Source of the DNA: Pavlovales sp. CCMP2436
Lineage: Eukaryota > Haptophyta > Pavlovophyceae > Pavlovales
Length of the DNA stretch: 11,928 bases
Assembly: GCA_026770615.1 (NCBI GenBank)
Contig: MU631622.1
Span: forward strand, 116,972 to 128,899
Reading direction: 5' to 3'
Shown: positions 1 through 7,530 of the stretch, piece after piece
Numbering within the stretch: position 1 is the first letter of the stretch
Layout of the letters: each line of letters begins with the position of its first letter
Position numbers and translations under genes: made by a program
The notes under the pieces: model-generated
The model's database searches: none
Seen by the model: only the letters and a program-made list of their open reading frames with translations
Told to the model about the DNA's origin: nothing

Positions 1-379
1 CGGGCGTGCGGAAAGGGGGGGGGGGTCGAAAGGCCTGCAGCGCGGGGGGGTCTCGGTGGGCAATAACGAGACGGAACCCCCCCGCCCCCCCCCGCGGCAA
101 GTGGGGAACTGCGCGCACGTCAGAGTGGAAGAAGACACGCATCGTCGTGTCCTCCATGTCCGGGTGCCCCTTCATCTTGGTGTGGCTCGGCTCGGCGACA
201 CCCTGCAACATGGCCGACGACGGCTCGACCCACTGCGTGGAGCGCATCTGCCCAGTCGACTCTTTGAGCGCGCGCTCCTCGGCCCAGTTGCCCACCAGCA
301 CTGCCTGCTGCCCGTCCACCTTGTTGTAGTCCTTGTAGTACGTCTTGTCGATGCTTGAGTCCTTGAATGTGTAGGCCAT
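1..379 (-). CDS. N-terminal exon(s) of a small putative ciliary protein, partial
   Basis: Reading from ATG at 379 on the minus strand, the frame stays open to the left edge and begins MAYTFKDSSIDKTYYKDYNK. GC-rich codons run cleanly through to about position 119. The stretch VLVGNWAEERALKESTG (roughly residues 24-40) resembles the GNWxEER signature I recall from CFAP107/C1orf158-type axonemal microtubule inner proteins; this is a weak, motif-level resemblance only. Exon 1 probably ends near 119 (donor GAC|GTGCGC). A CTGCAG acceptor ending at 35 follows a C-rich tract on the minus strand, giving an intron of about 84 bp, similar in size to the channel gene's introns. The frame is also open without splicing, so the intron is not certain. 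The ATG sits in CACCATGG, a good eukaryotic start context. No signal peptide or membrane segment is visible. The gene is divergent from the channel gene. It could also be an unrelated lineage-specific protein. Confidence 0.6.
   Translation of the reverse strand, partial: MAYTFKDSSIDKTYYKDYNKVDGQQAVLVGNWAEERALKESTGQMRSTQWVEPSSAMLQGVAEPSHTKMKGHPDMEDTTMRVFFHSDVRAVPHLPRGGAGGFRLVIAHRDPPALQAFRPPPPFRTP
35..118 (-). other. Putative intron in the left-edge gene
   Basis: On the minus strand this begins GTGCGCGC and ends in a C-rich tract followed by CTGCAG. It contains C/G homopolymer runs (77-93 and 44-50), and another G run lies just beyond it (15-25). The same C-run plus CTGCAG arrangement closes channel intron 3. 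The interior would otherwise encode a Gly/Pro low-complexity stretch. The donor choice is uncertain. Confidence 0.4.
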
Positions 380-638
380 GGTGACGGGCGCGTTGCTGGC
401 CTAGGCTCCTTAGTGTTGGCTGCGGCGTATGCAGAGCTCTCGCGCAGGGCGCGTCGGCAGCTGTGGCGGAAGTGGCGTAACGGCGTCGATAAAAAAATGG
501 GTACCGCTTTTTCGTTAAGTTCGCCCAGGCCGGCTGGCACGGGGCGGGACGGAATGCTGGGCCCGAAATACTGGCCACCTGGCGGCGGGCCCGTATATCG
601 ATGCTCACTTTCCATGCGCGGCAATTGACGGTTAATAA

Positions 639-657
639 CTCAAATTTTAAATTTGAG
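639..657. repeat. AT-rich perfect inverted repeat
   Basis: CTCAAATTTTAAATTTGAG consists of two perfect 9-bp arms (639-647 and 649-657) around a single T. It sits about 190 bp upstream of the channel start in an otherwise GC-rich gap. It could be a dimeric transcription-factor site or a cruciform or nucleosome-free element. Confidence 0.55.
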
Positions 658-708
658 CAAAATTTAATACCGGCACCGTTGCGAAACTGCGCGGCCGCGC
701 GTGGTCGT

Positions 709-754
709 CGAGCTTGAACCCAGCTCAAGCTCGGGCTGAGGGCTCAAGCTCGGG
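709..754. repeat. Overlapping inverted and direct repeats of a CAAGCTCG motif
   Basis: CGAGCTTGA (709-717) is followed by its exact reverse complement TCAAGCTCG (725-733). The 13-mer GCTCAAGCTCGGG then occurs twice in direct orientation, at 723-735 and 742-754. This gives three copies of one motif just upstream of the channel coding start, as expected for a promoter-proximal regulatory array or 5' UTR hairpin. Confidence 0.5.
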
Positions 755-843
755 GCGCGAGTTGAGCAGGGCGTGGGTGGCGCGGAGTGTCCAGGACCGC
801 TCGCGTGGGCGAGAGCGCAGCCATTCTCTCCATCCTTACCAGT

Positions 844-3800
844 ATGTGGGGTGGCCGCCCAGGCACGCCACCCCGTTCGCTGCCCAAGAGTCGCGAGCTG
901 CGCACGATCCGCGCAGATCTCGCACACGACACGCTCGAGCCCCGCCCCCCGCGCGCACGGTCGGTCGAGCGCTCGCGGTCGGGCGGTCGCCTCGAGCACT
1001 CGCGCTCGTCGGCGATGCTGGGCGCCTTCCGCGCGGGCTCGGTCCAATCGCTGGAGCCGGACGGGAGCACGCGCTGGGCGCCCATGCACGCGGGCTCGAG
1101 CCTGTCGGACGGCGACTCCGAGGTGGTTTCCATCAAGCGGCGGCTGGAGGTCCGGTACCAGCTGGTGGATACCTCGTGGAGGATTTCATTGCGGTGGTGG
1201 CTCGAGCAGTCCATGATCGGAAAGTTGTTCGAGGCCTTCCACTCGATGCTCTCCGTCGTCTCGTGCGGCCTCTACATCGCGCTCACTTACCTGGAGGATG
1301 GGCGCGACGTGACGTCCTACAGCGTCTTCTCTATCCTCGAAATAATCTTCGTCTGCTTCTTCATGCTCGATTATGTGCTCCGGCTATTGGCATTCGGTTC
1401 GAGGTACTTTTTTTTAATAATAGTTCTTTTAACGTCCCCCGACTTGCAGCCCGAAGGCGTACGGGCATGACACGGGAGGGTCAGCGCATCGGTCGTCTCA
1501 TGTGTTATCTTACTTCCTGCGTCGTCCCTCCGCCACGAACCTTGCAGGTACGCCTTCTCGATTGCCGGGATCATAGACCTGCTGACGACCGTGCCCACGA
1601 TGGTGCCCTTAATCGCCGACACTAACGCGATCGACCTGAACATTTCGTTCATGGAGTCGCCGAGCGGTGGCGCGAGTGTGGGTTCCACGTCTCTTCTCTT
1701 CCTGCGCTTACTCCGCTTAAATGTGCGCATCCTTCGCGCGCTTCGCTTCCTACGAGTGCTGCGCACGCTACGCTTCGTACGCTTTTCGCTGGGCAGCAGC
1801 ACCACCGACCCGCAGCGCAATCTCAACGTGCAGCGACAGGTGACCGAGATCATCCTGACCGCGCTCTCTATAGTCTTCATCACGGCCTCGCTTATCCAGG
1901 TGACCCGCCAGCCATTCACTCCTCCGCCCGCCGCCGAGCTCGCGCGTCTGACCTGTTCCCCATGATGTACCCCCACGTCTCTGCTCCAGATTTTGGAGGT
2001 CGACGCGTCTGGCAAGCCTCGGTTCGAGTGGCACGACTCGTTCTATCTGACAGTCGTCACCATCTCGACTGTAGGGTATGGCGACCGCGCCCCAATCACA
2101 GTGGAGGCGCGCTTGGCGATCTGCTTCATTATCATGCTGTCGCTCGTGCTGATTCCGCGCCAGACAAGCCGCCTCATCAGCATGGTACGACGAGGCAAGC
2201 CGTTGTGGGGAAGAGAGCGGAGCTGCCCTCCTGACCCCCCCCCCACTCCCGGTCCCTGCAGTCGAGCGACCCAGGCTCGCACGGCAAGCTGCCGACGGCC
2301 AGCATGCGCCACCTGGTCATCACGGGAAACGGATGCCTTGCGCACGCAACAATCGCGCAGTTCCTCAAGGCGCTGTACGCGGAGGAGCAGGGCTCGTCGG
2401 CGGTCCTCACCTCGCAGTTGCCCTACGTGGTTTTACTTCACCACCACCCGCTGCCGCGCGACATCCGCCTGCTGATGAACGACAGGAACCTACTCGACCG
2501 TGTCTCCTATGTGCGCGGCTCGGCGCTCGTGGAGAACGACCTTTTGCGCGCGAAAGTCTCGAGCAGCGAGGCGGTCTTCGTGCTGGGTGACCCCGGCTCG
2601 GACCACTATGCTAAAGAGGATGGGATCTCTCTGATGACGTGCCTGGCCGTGCGCTCCTACTGCCGCGGCGTGCCCATGGTGATACAGCTACTCTCGGCCA
2701 ACTCGATCGGCGAGCTGGCGCACACGCTCGACCCTTCGTGGCCGCTAGTGCACGCGGTCAACGTGGTGGAGATCAAGAACCTGATCTTGGCCAAGGCCTG
2801 CTCGATCGACTGCTTTTGCACCTTCATCACCAACCTCCTTTTGCCGCCGTCCGCGGCCCTGCTTGACCCGGACCTGCTCGCCCCGCTGGCCGAGGGCGAG
2901 AAGCGCGAGCTCGACCGCGAGGACGAGTACGCACAGTCGGCGGTCAGCAGGCTGCTGCTCGCCGCCGCGCCCGCCGCGCTAAACGGCGCGTTCGTTCTGG
3001 AGGTTTCACTGTGGCTGCGCCGCGCGCTCGCGGCCACTCTGATCGCGATCAAGTCGGGCGAGGGGGGCCACGTGCAGTGCTCGCTCACGCTTAACCCGCC
3101 CGTCTACCACCGGCTGTGCGAGGGGGACATTCTCTATTTAGTGACGGCGGTCAAGGATGCACCCGCGCGCGTGATGCGCCTCTCGCCCGAGGATTGGCGG
3201 CGGGAGCGAGAGGGCTTGGGCCCCACGGAGGCCACGCCCGTGTGGCCGCAGGTGCGCCGCCTCGCGCCGCGCGAGCGGAGCGCGGTGCGGGCGGGCAAGT
3301 TCGGCTCGCCCGTCTGGCGGATGCTCCAGAGCTCCGGCGCGCGCGGCGGCGCGGGCGGTGGTCCGCACGCGCACGCGCTGCCGTCGCCGCCCACGCTCTT
3401 CGGGCAGCTGAGCTGGCCCTTCGGTCCTGGCGATGCCGGCCCCTACGACGCACCCGAGTCCGCTCGTGATGAACTGCTCTCGTGGCGCGCCGAGCGCGCG
3501 ATGCCACCCATCGAGTCGTGCACTCCCGCGTTCACCGAGACGTGGCGGCAGCACGTGATCCTCTCGATAGATGGCGGCACGCTCGACTGGGGTGGCGTGG
3601 CAATCTTCGCCGGCGCGCTGCGCGCCGCCTCGTCCGCGACAAAGCTGCTCGTCCTCACCTACGACAAGCCCGAGCCGCAGGAGTGGGCGCTGGTCCTCTC
3701 TAAGATCAACGGCTACGACCCCGCCGCCGCGTGCATCGCGTGGATGAAGGGCAGCTTCGCGCAGAAGCGCGACCTGTTGCGCGCCAACGTGCGCCACGCG

Positions 3801-4688
3801 CACAAGCTCATCGTCTTCGTGCCGCCCGTCTCGCAGCGCTCGGCCAACAAGCGCGGCGAGGACGACCTCCACCTCGTCGACCAGCAGGCCGTGCTCACCT
3901 ACCTGCACCTCGATGCCGCCTTCGCCTCGCGCAACAACCCGATTATTCTGGAGCTGGAGTACTTTGAGAACGTGCGCTTCCTCCGCCCGGGTCCCAAGCT
4001 CCGCGCCGCAAAGGGCCACTCGCAGACGCTGTTGGGCTACGCGACCGCCAGAATAGGCCGCCGGCGGCCGGCAGCCGACGGCGTGCTGCCCACCTCTAAC
4101 AGCCCGCACATCGTTCGCCATGGGTCGGAGGGCGAGCTGCCCCTGAGACCCGATTTCTACGACCCGCCCGAGCAGCGCGAGACCACCGAACATGGTGCGC
4201 ACAACGCGGGCAGCAATGCGGCCTTCCACCCCGTGTTCGCCGCGGGGCGCGTCTTCTCGATGCGCGCGCTCGACTCACTCTTAAATCACGCCTACCTCGA
4301 GCCGAGCATCGTGGACCTGGTGCACGACATCGCGCTGCCCGCGCCCGAGGACATATTCTCGCGCCTGCACGCGCACGCCGACGCAACGCTCACGACGGCC
4401 TACAAGAGCTGCCTCGCCATCCTGCCCGTGCCCAAGCGCTTCGCGGGCAGACCCTTTGGCGCGCTCTTCGAGAGCGCATTGGCCACGCACGGCGTCGTCT
4501 GCCTCGCGCTCGTCACCTACGACGTCCGGAGGCAAATGATAGAGGCGCTCGGGCGGGGTGCGCCCCCGAACCGAGCCTGGGAGCTGCCCAACGTCATCAC
4601 CTGCCCACCCGCCGCCCGCCAGCTGAGATCGCAGGACCTCGTCTACGTGCTGACCACCGCGCAGGCCACCCTGCTCGAGGGGGACTGA
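844..4688 (+). CDS. Slo/BK-family potassium channel with two RCK domains, four exons
   Basis: The exons are 844-1403, 1548-1899, 1990-2184 and 2262-4688, which join into 1177 codons. The ATG at 844 is the first in frame after an in-frame stop at 763-765. The product should be a membrane potassium channel subunit forming a tetramer. The N-terminal ~120 residues are Arg/Ser-rich. S1 lies near residues 122-150 and S2 near 155-182. S3 starts at the exon 1/2 junction. S4 (about 236-267) carries nine arginines. The pore-S6 region is in exon 3, with TVGYGD at 331-336. RCK1 begins at about residue 384 (HLVITGNG, then FLKALYAEEQ, as in Slo1). RCK2 begins near 796 (HVILSIDGG). The later HPVFAAGRVFSMRALDSLL block (from 1025) matches the Slo segment that follows the calcium bowl, but no acidic run precedes it. 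The length suits the Slo family (about 1100-1250). The ligand cannot be told from sequence; family identity is strong. Confidence 0.93.
1404..1547 (+). other. Channel intron 1, made of a dispersed repeat (introner-like)
   Basis: This 144-bp intron is GT...AG and splits an Arg codon (AG|G). Removing it joins S2 (ending AFGSR) to S3 (YAFSIAGIIDLL) in frame. Reading through it gives a stop at 1468-1470. AGGTAC occurs at 1402-1407 and again at 1546-1551, so both splice sites lie inside a perfect 6-bp direct repeat. The body (about 1411-1540) recurs at 9690-9816 with roughly nine mismatches, so it is a multicopy sequence. It contains two 3'-splice-like modules, one ending TTGCAG at 1449 and one ending TTGCAG at 1547. 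A near-palindrome lies at 1449-1466. Confidence 0.85.
1900..1989 (+). other. Channel intron 2
   Basis: This 90-bp phase-0 intron begins GTGACC and ends TGCTCCAG. Splicing joins LSIVFITASLIQ of S5 to ILEVDASGK at the start of the pore turret. The intron contains an in-frame stop at 1963-1965. No repeat is evident in it. Confidence 0.88.
2185..2261 (+). other. Channel intron 3
   Basis: This 77-bp phase-0 intron begins GTACGACG and ends in a C-rich tract plus CCTGCAG. It separates the end of S6 (SRLISM) from the RCK1 linker (SSDPGSHGK). The reading frames before and after agree only if this segment is removed. Confidence 0.85.
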
Positions 4689-5532
4689 GACGAATACTGA
4701 GTGCGGCGTGGCCAAGGTTTCCGTGCAACTCAGGAGCAAACTTGGCACTCCACGCGGTCCGATATACCCCCTCAGAAACAATACCGAACGCGTAGGAAAG
4801 TGCGCGAGCATGCATATCGATTTTTACTTTATATTTGATAACTTAAAACTTAAATATGATTTAAGATTTCATCCCCCCCCCCCGCCCGGCGCGCACCGGC
4901 TCCGTCGCGCGCGGGCCCGGCCTGCGGCCGGTCTCGTGGCAACCGGCCAAATTGACGCCAAGCGGCCGGCGCCATGAGCAGCGGAGTGGCGAGCGGCGGG
5001 TGGCCGCACGCCCCCGCCGGCAGGGCCAGTGCCTCCGAGTGACTGCCGGGGGCGATCGGGCCGCCGGCACCGAGCGGTGCCGCCCGCTTCCCGGCGCGAG
5101 GGGGCTGCGTGCCGGTGGGCGGCACGCGCGCATGGTCCCACAGCGCCACTCCCGAACTTCTGACGACTCCTGAGCGAAGGTACCGCCGGCGAGCCCCTCC
5201 GTCCTCTGGCGTCGCGTTGTTGTTGATCAGCTGCGAGATGTTAGTTAGTTAGTTAATATTACTTTTCAACACACACACCCGCAAACGCTCTAGGCGTTGA
5301 GGGAGGTGGCTTTCATGATATCTGCAGTGAGAGGGGGCGCGCAGCCCCCATGAGCAACAATCAGCCTTGATGAAGATGGCTACACTGTGCGTGTGCTCGA
5401 CTGGTAGCCACATGACGACACAGCCCACGATGCGCCGCCTGTCAGTGAGTGATATGGGAGAGATGCGGCCCCCGTTTGATGCACCTGAATGCGATCCCAA
5501 GTCCGCCCGCAAGCAGGCCGGACGAGACGCTG
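4689..5532. other. Channel 3' flank and GC-rich spacer, no supported gene
   Basis: The start is probably the channel 3' UTR. An AT-rich block at 4815-4870 (repeated AACTTAAA-type words) ends in a C run at 4872-4881 and may mark transcript termination. From 4882 to 5190 the DNA is extremely GC-rich. Several frames are open there on both strands, but they encode only low-complexity Ala/Arg/Gly/Pro, so I call none. An ATG at 4975 in good context opens only 22 codons. Four GTTA units lie at 5241-5256, followed by a short CA run. The stretch 5300-5530 shows nothing recognisable. Confidence 0.5.
5241..5256 (+). repeat. Tetranucleotide microsatellite (GTTA)4
   Basis: Four perfect GTTA units are followed by AT-rich sequence and a short CA run near 5269-5278. 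It is a simple repeat and no function is indicated. Confidence 0.8.
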
Positions 5533-5701
5533 TACAGGGGATCGCGGGCAATAAGAAACCGTAACATTAAGGAACTGAGGCACATTTTGTGTGCCCTTCA
5601 ATAGTAATTTAATCAAAATTTAACCATTGTTGTATGTAATTTGCAAAGAAACTGAGCCTCAGCCTCAAAAGCGCCGTTCTTATTGCCCGCGATCCCCTGT
5701 A
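5533..5701. mobile_element. Small TIR element bounded by TA (MITE-like, mariner-type)
   Basis: The segments 5533-5557 and 5677-5701 are perfect 25-bp inverted repeats. Each outer end is TACAGGGGATCGCG when read inward. The outermost TA on each side fits a TA target duplication, which would leave 23-bp termini beginning CAGGGG. The 119-bp interior is AT-rich, with a perfect GGCACA/TGTGCC hairpin at 5579-5595, and encodes nothing. Small size, TIRs and TA flanks are the pattern of Tc1/mariner/pogo-derived MITEs. Just outside, the inverted match continues imperfectly (ACGCTG on the left against CAGCGT on the right), and GCTGTACA occurs directly at 5529-5536 and 5709-5716. The exact boundaries are therefore not settled. 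No transposase is in the window. Confidence 0.65.
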
Positions 5702-5741
5702 GCAGCGTGCTGTACATCAGCTATCATCGGATCGAGCGCTG

Positions 5742-5930
5742 CTAGCATTGGACCTGGGATCTATTGGCGGCCGGCGTCGATGGCTTTGGCAGTGGCGCAG
5801 CTGCGCTTGCCTTGTCCTTCTTACCCGGTGCCCGCGGTCCTCGGCTTCACCTTGTGGCCGAAGCGCACGCGCGGCTTCTTCTGCTGCGCGTGCGAGTGGT
5901 GCTCTGTGTTGGCCGTCAGCGCGGATTGAG
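5742..5930 (-). pseudogene. Frame-broken remnant or terminal exon of a basic Lys/Arg/Pro-rich protein
   Basis: One minus-strand frame reads SALTANTEHHSHAQQKKPRV and then RFGHKVKPRTAGTG before a TAA at 5821-5823. A single-base shift in the GGGTAAG at that spot leads into GKKDKASAAAPLPKPSTPAA and a TAG stop at 5742-5744. Codon third positions are GC-rich on both sides of the break. The break could be a one-base indel in a decayed gene or a sequencing error. GGGTAAG also looks like a splice donor, which would make the part before it an exon. The family is not recognised; the basic composition suggests a nucleic-acid-binding tail. This is a tentative call. Confidence 0.3.
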
Positions 5931-6387
5931 TAAGTCCGAGCTGCTCTGCATGTCGATCTGCTCTGCACGGCGTCCCAGCACCAGATCGGTCAGCGAGGAA
6001 TCAATCGACGGCGGATCGGGTCGTCGACCTGGGCTGGATAAGTGGTGCCTCCTTCCCCATCTCGCTGTTCCGTATAAATGCGGCTGCAGCTGCGCACGGG
6101 AGACTTCCAGGGACGTCGAAGGCATTGGCATCATGCAGATGCTGACATCAAGGTCCAGGCAGGTCGCGCACATGGTGCAGCTGAAGCGCCTTGTGATCGT
6201 CTTCGTCTGCTTCTTCGCCTGGAACATCGCTCGGGCGATCTGGCGGGATGCAGCTTCTCCACAGAGGTCGGAGCGCAGCGCGCCCCTCGCTCTAGGGGAG
6301 ACACGCGTCACGACATACTCCCCTGATTATAGGACACGAACTTCCATTATACCGCTAACCCATTCTTGATCTGATCGCGTAGGCGCG
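5931..6387. other. Spacer with a TATA-like box and an intron-like 3' end ahead of the small ORF
   Basis: No gene is supported here. TATAAAT lies at 6073-6079 on the plus strand. CTAAC (about 6354-6358) is followed 24 bp later by GCGTAG ending at 6382, which resembles a branch point and 3' splice site. Together they suggest a promoter and a 5' UTR or upstream exon for the ORF at 6388. A plus-strand frame around 6178-6240 encodes a hydrophobic stretch (RLVIVFVCFFAW) that could be a membrane anchor. That frame does not join the downstream ORF in phase through any donor I could identify. Confidence 0.3.
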
Positions 6388-6681
6388 ATGTCGCCAACGA
6401 GCGGCGAGGGCGGGGTGCCGAGCGAAGGCGTAGATGCGCACAAGGAGCCGCGCAAGGTCTCGAGCACGCGCGTCTGGAAGGGCGTGCAGGGCCGCATCGC
6501 CAAGCCGAAGAGCAAGGCGGAGATGAGCCTCAACAAGAAGGGGTCGCGTGAGGTGGACGCGCAGTACGGCGCGTCGCTCGCACTCGTCCAGACCGACCCG
6601 AAGAAGTCGGGCGTGGTCGACCGCGTGCTCAAGCTGCACAGTGCCGACTTTGCACAAGCCTGTGCATACACAGCAGCTTGA
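6388..6681 (+). CDS. Small basic protein of unknown function, 97 residues or a first coding exon
   Basis: ATG at 6388 opens 97 codons with strongly GC-biased third positions, like the channel gene. The product is lysine-rich (KPKSKAEMSLNKKGSREVD), with no membrane segment or signal peptide, and I do not recognise it. The ATG follows a plausible 3' splice site ending at 6382, so an upstream exon or 5' UTR intron is possible. The codon style changes abruptly after about 6640: the last 14 codons are A/T-ending. The real exon may therefore end at a GT near 6641 or earlier, and the gene may continue. Alternatively this is a truncated copy of a gene. Confidence 0.5.
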   Translation: MSPTSGEGGVPSEGVDAHKEPRKVSSTRVWKGVQGRIAKPKSKAEMSLNKKGSREVDAQYGASLALVQTDPKKSGVVDRVLKLHSADFAQACAYTAA

Positions 6682-6693
6682 ATTGAAGTACTG

Positions 6694-6711
6694 GTCACTC
6701 TCTGGAGTGAC
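6694..6711 (+). other. Perfect 7-bp stem with TCTG loop in the 3' flank
   Basis: GTCACTC (6694-6700), loop TCTG and GAGTGAC (6705-6711) form a perfect hairpin 13 bp after the stop of the small ORF. Geometry alone recalls 3' UTR processing hairpins. It does not match the histone stem-loop consensus. Confidence 0.4.
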
Positions 6712-6734
6712 GTCGTTATGAGCCGACGACGATG

Positions 6735-7312
6735 AGGGATCTCGAGCGGAATAAATTATAAATTATATTGTATATTGCCGTTTGTTGAACCATGCTGAGC
6801 CGCTATGTATATATAATATGTGCGGAGTTGTATTTATATAATTTTCACACAGGGGTGATTTTTTTGTCTCTTCTGTGCCTACTATTGAGCTTGCCCTTCT
6901 GGGAGCTTGTTTAATGCGGTTATTAGTTGGCTTTAGTTTTAAAGTTTCAGCCTCTGGCGGGTTCCTCAGGTGGCGTGGTCGGTTCTCGCAGGGGAGCGAG
7001 GGGCTCATGCCGGCGCTGGTTTAATAGGGTTCTTTCCAGTTGGGCCCTGTCCTGTGGATGCTTATCGTGGGCCATGGCCCCTGGTTGGTACGGGAGTATT
7101 TAGCCACTGGCAGGTTGTGTCGTTTGGGGCGCATTTGGGGGGTATAGTCCCATTTGTAGCGGGTGCGGGGCTCCATTCTGCTGGGTGTTAGTTTGTAAGT
7201 TTCTTTTTTTAACTATCCGGCGGGGTGCCGGGAAGGCCTATGTACTGTATATATTAATGAAGGGGGGTTCGGGCTGGCGGTGTTTCAAGTTCAAGTCAAG
7301 TTGATCGATTAG
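6735..7312. other. Low-GC, T/G-rich island of unknown origin
   Basis: Composition drops sharply relative to both sides. It includes AATAAATTATAAATTATATTG near 6751 and TATATATAATATG near 6809. No good gene is visible. One plus-strand frame (6943-7191) is open for 82 codons and reads GLIGFFPVGPCPVDAYRGPW in its middle, but with T/G-ending codons unlike local genes and no ATG. It may be a long intron, a 3' UTR or an inserted element. No terminal repeats were found by eye. Confidence 0.35.
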
Positions 7313-7480
7313 CGCTCCGACGAAGGCTCCTACGCTCTACGCCGAAGTGGGGAGCTGGTACAAGTGGTGGATGATGAGGAAGCCGAGAACAAAGCGCTGA
7401 CGTCGCTGCCCAACGCGGGGCCGCCCGACAGTGCGCGAGCAAGCGAGTTCATTGGTGGATACGTAGTGTGTACCCAGTGA
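7313..7480 (+). CDS. Putative terminal exon of an unidentified gene
   Basis: After an in-frame TAG at 7310-7312, which would serve as the splice acceptor in TCGATTAG, the frame runs 55 codons to a TGA at 7478-7480. It reads RSDEGSYALRRSGELVQVVD, then an acidic stretch DDEEAENKAL, and ends GGYVVCTQ. Composition returns to the GC-rich gene-like pattern exactly here. Its partner exon is not certain. The ORF at 6388 is the nearest upstream candidate, but the obvious donor at 6641 is out of phase with it. It ends 50 bp before the stop of the convergent esterase-like gene. Confidence 0.3.
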   Translation, partial: RSDEGSYALRRSGELVQVVDDEEAENKALTSLPNAGPPDSARASEFIGGYVVCTQ

Positions 7481-7530
7481 GACGTACGTTACTGGGCGGG
7501 GAGTAGTCCTGCAAAAACGCCAAGATGGGC

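Larger units (their letters stand above)
380..843. promoter_or_regulatory. Shared divergent promoter region
   Basis: This 464-bp gap separates two divergently read start codons (379 minus, 844 plus) and holds no convincing gene. It contains an AT-rich patch (629-670) unlike its GC-rich surroundings, an A-rich run near 488-497 and a TATA-like GTATAT near 592-597. The inverted repeats at 639-657 and 709-733 lie inside it. Divergent 5' regions this short usually hold both promoters. No core promoter element can be assigned with certainty. Confidence 0.4.

Noticed and set aside
1404..1449. Short 46-bp alternative for channel intron 1
   Set aside because: Splicing at 1449 shifts the frame and ends in a TAG, while 1547 restores S3 exactly. 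It is kept only as a possible regulatory acceptor.
714..1625. Long plus-strand frame of 303 codons overlapping channel exon 1
   Set aside because: It is a shadow frame in GC-rich DNA. It crosses the intron repeat and has no domain wording, whereas the other frame encodes S1-S2.
3138..4229. Minus-strand open frame of 363 codons opposite channel exon 4
   Set aside because: It is an antisense shadow caused by high GC at third positions. It encodes low-complexity Arg/Ala/Gly and has no recognisable family.
4850..5173. Several open frames on both strands in the GC-rich spacer
   Set aside because: All three minus frames and a plus frame are open together, so openness is compositional. The products are Ala/Pro/Arg low complexity.
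5367..5564. 65-codon plus-strand frame MMKMATLCVCSTG
   Set aside because: It runs into the TIR element and ends inside it. There is no domain, no compositional support and no nearby expression signal.
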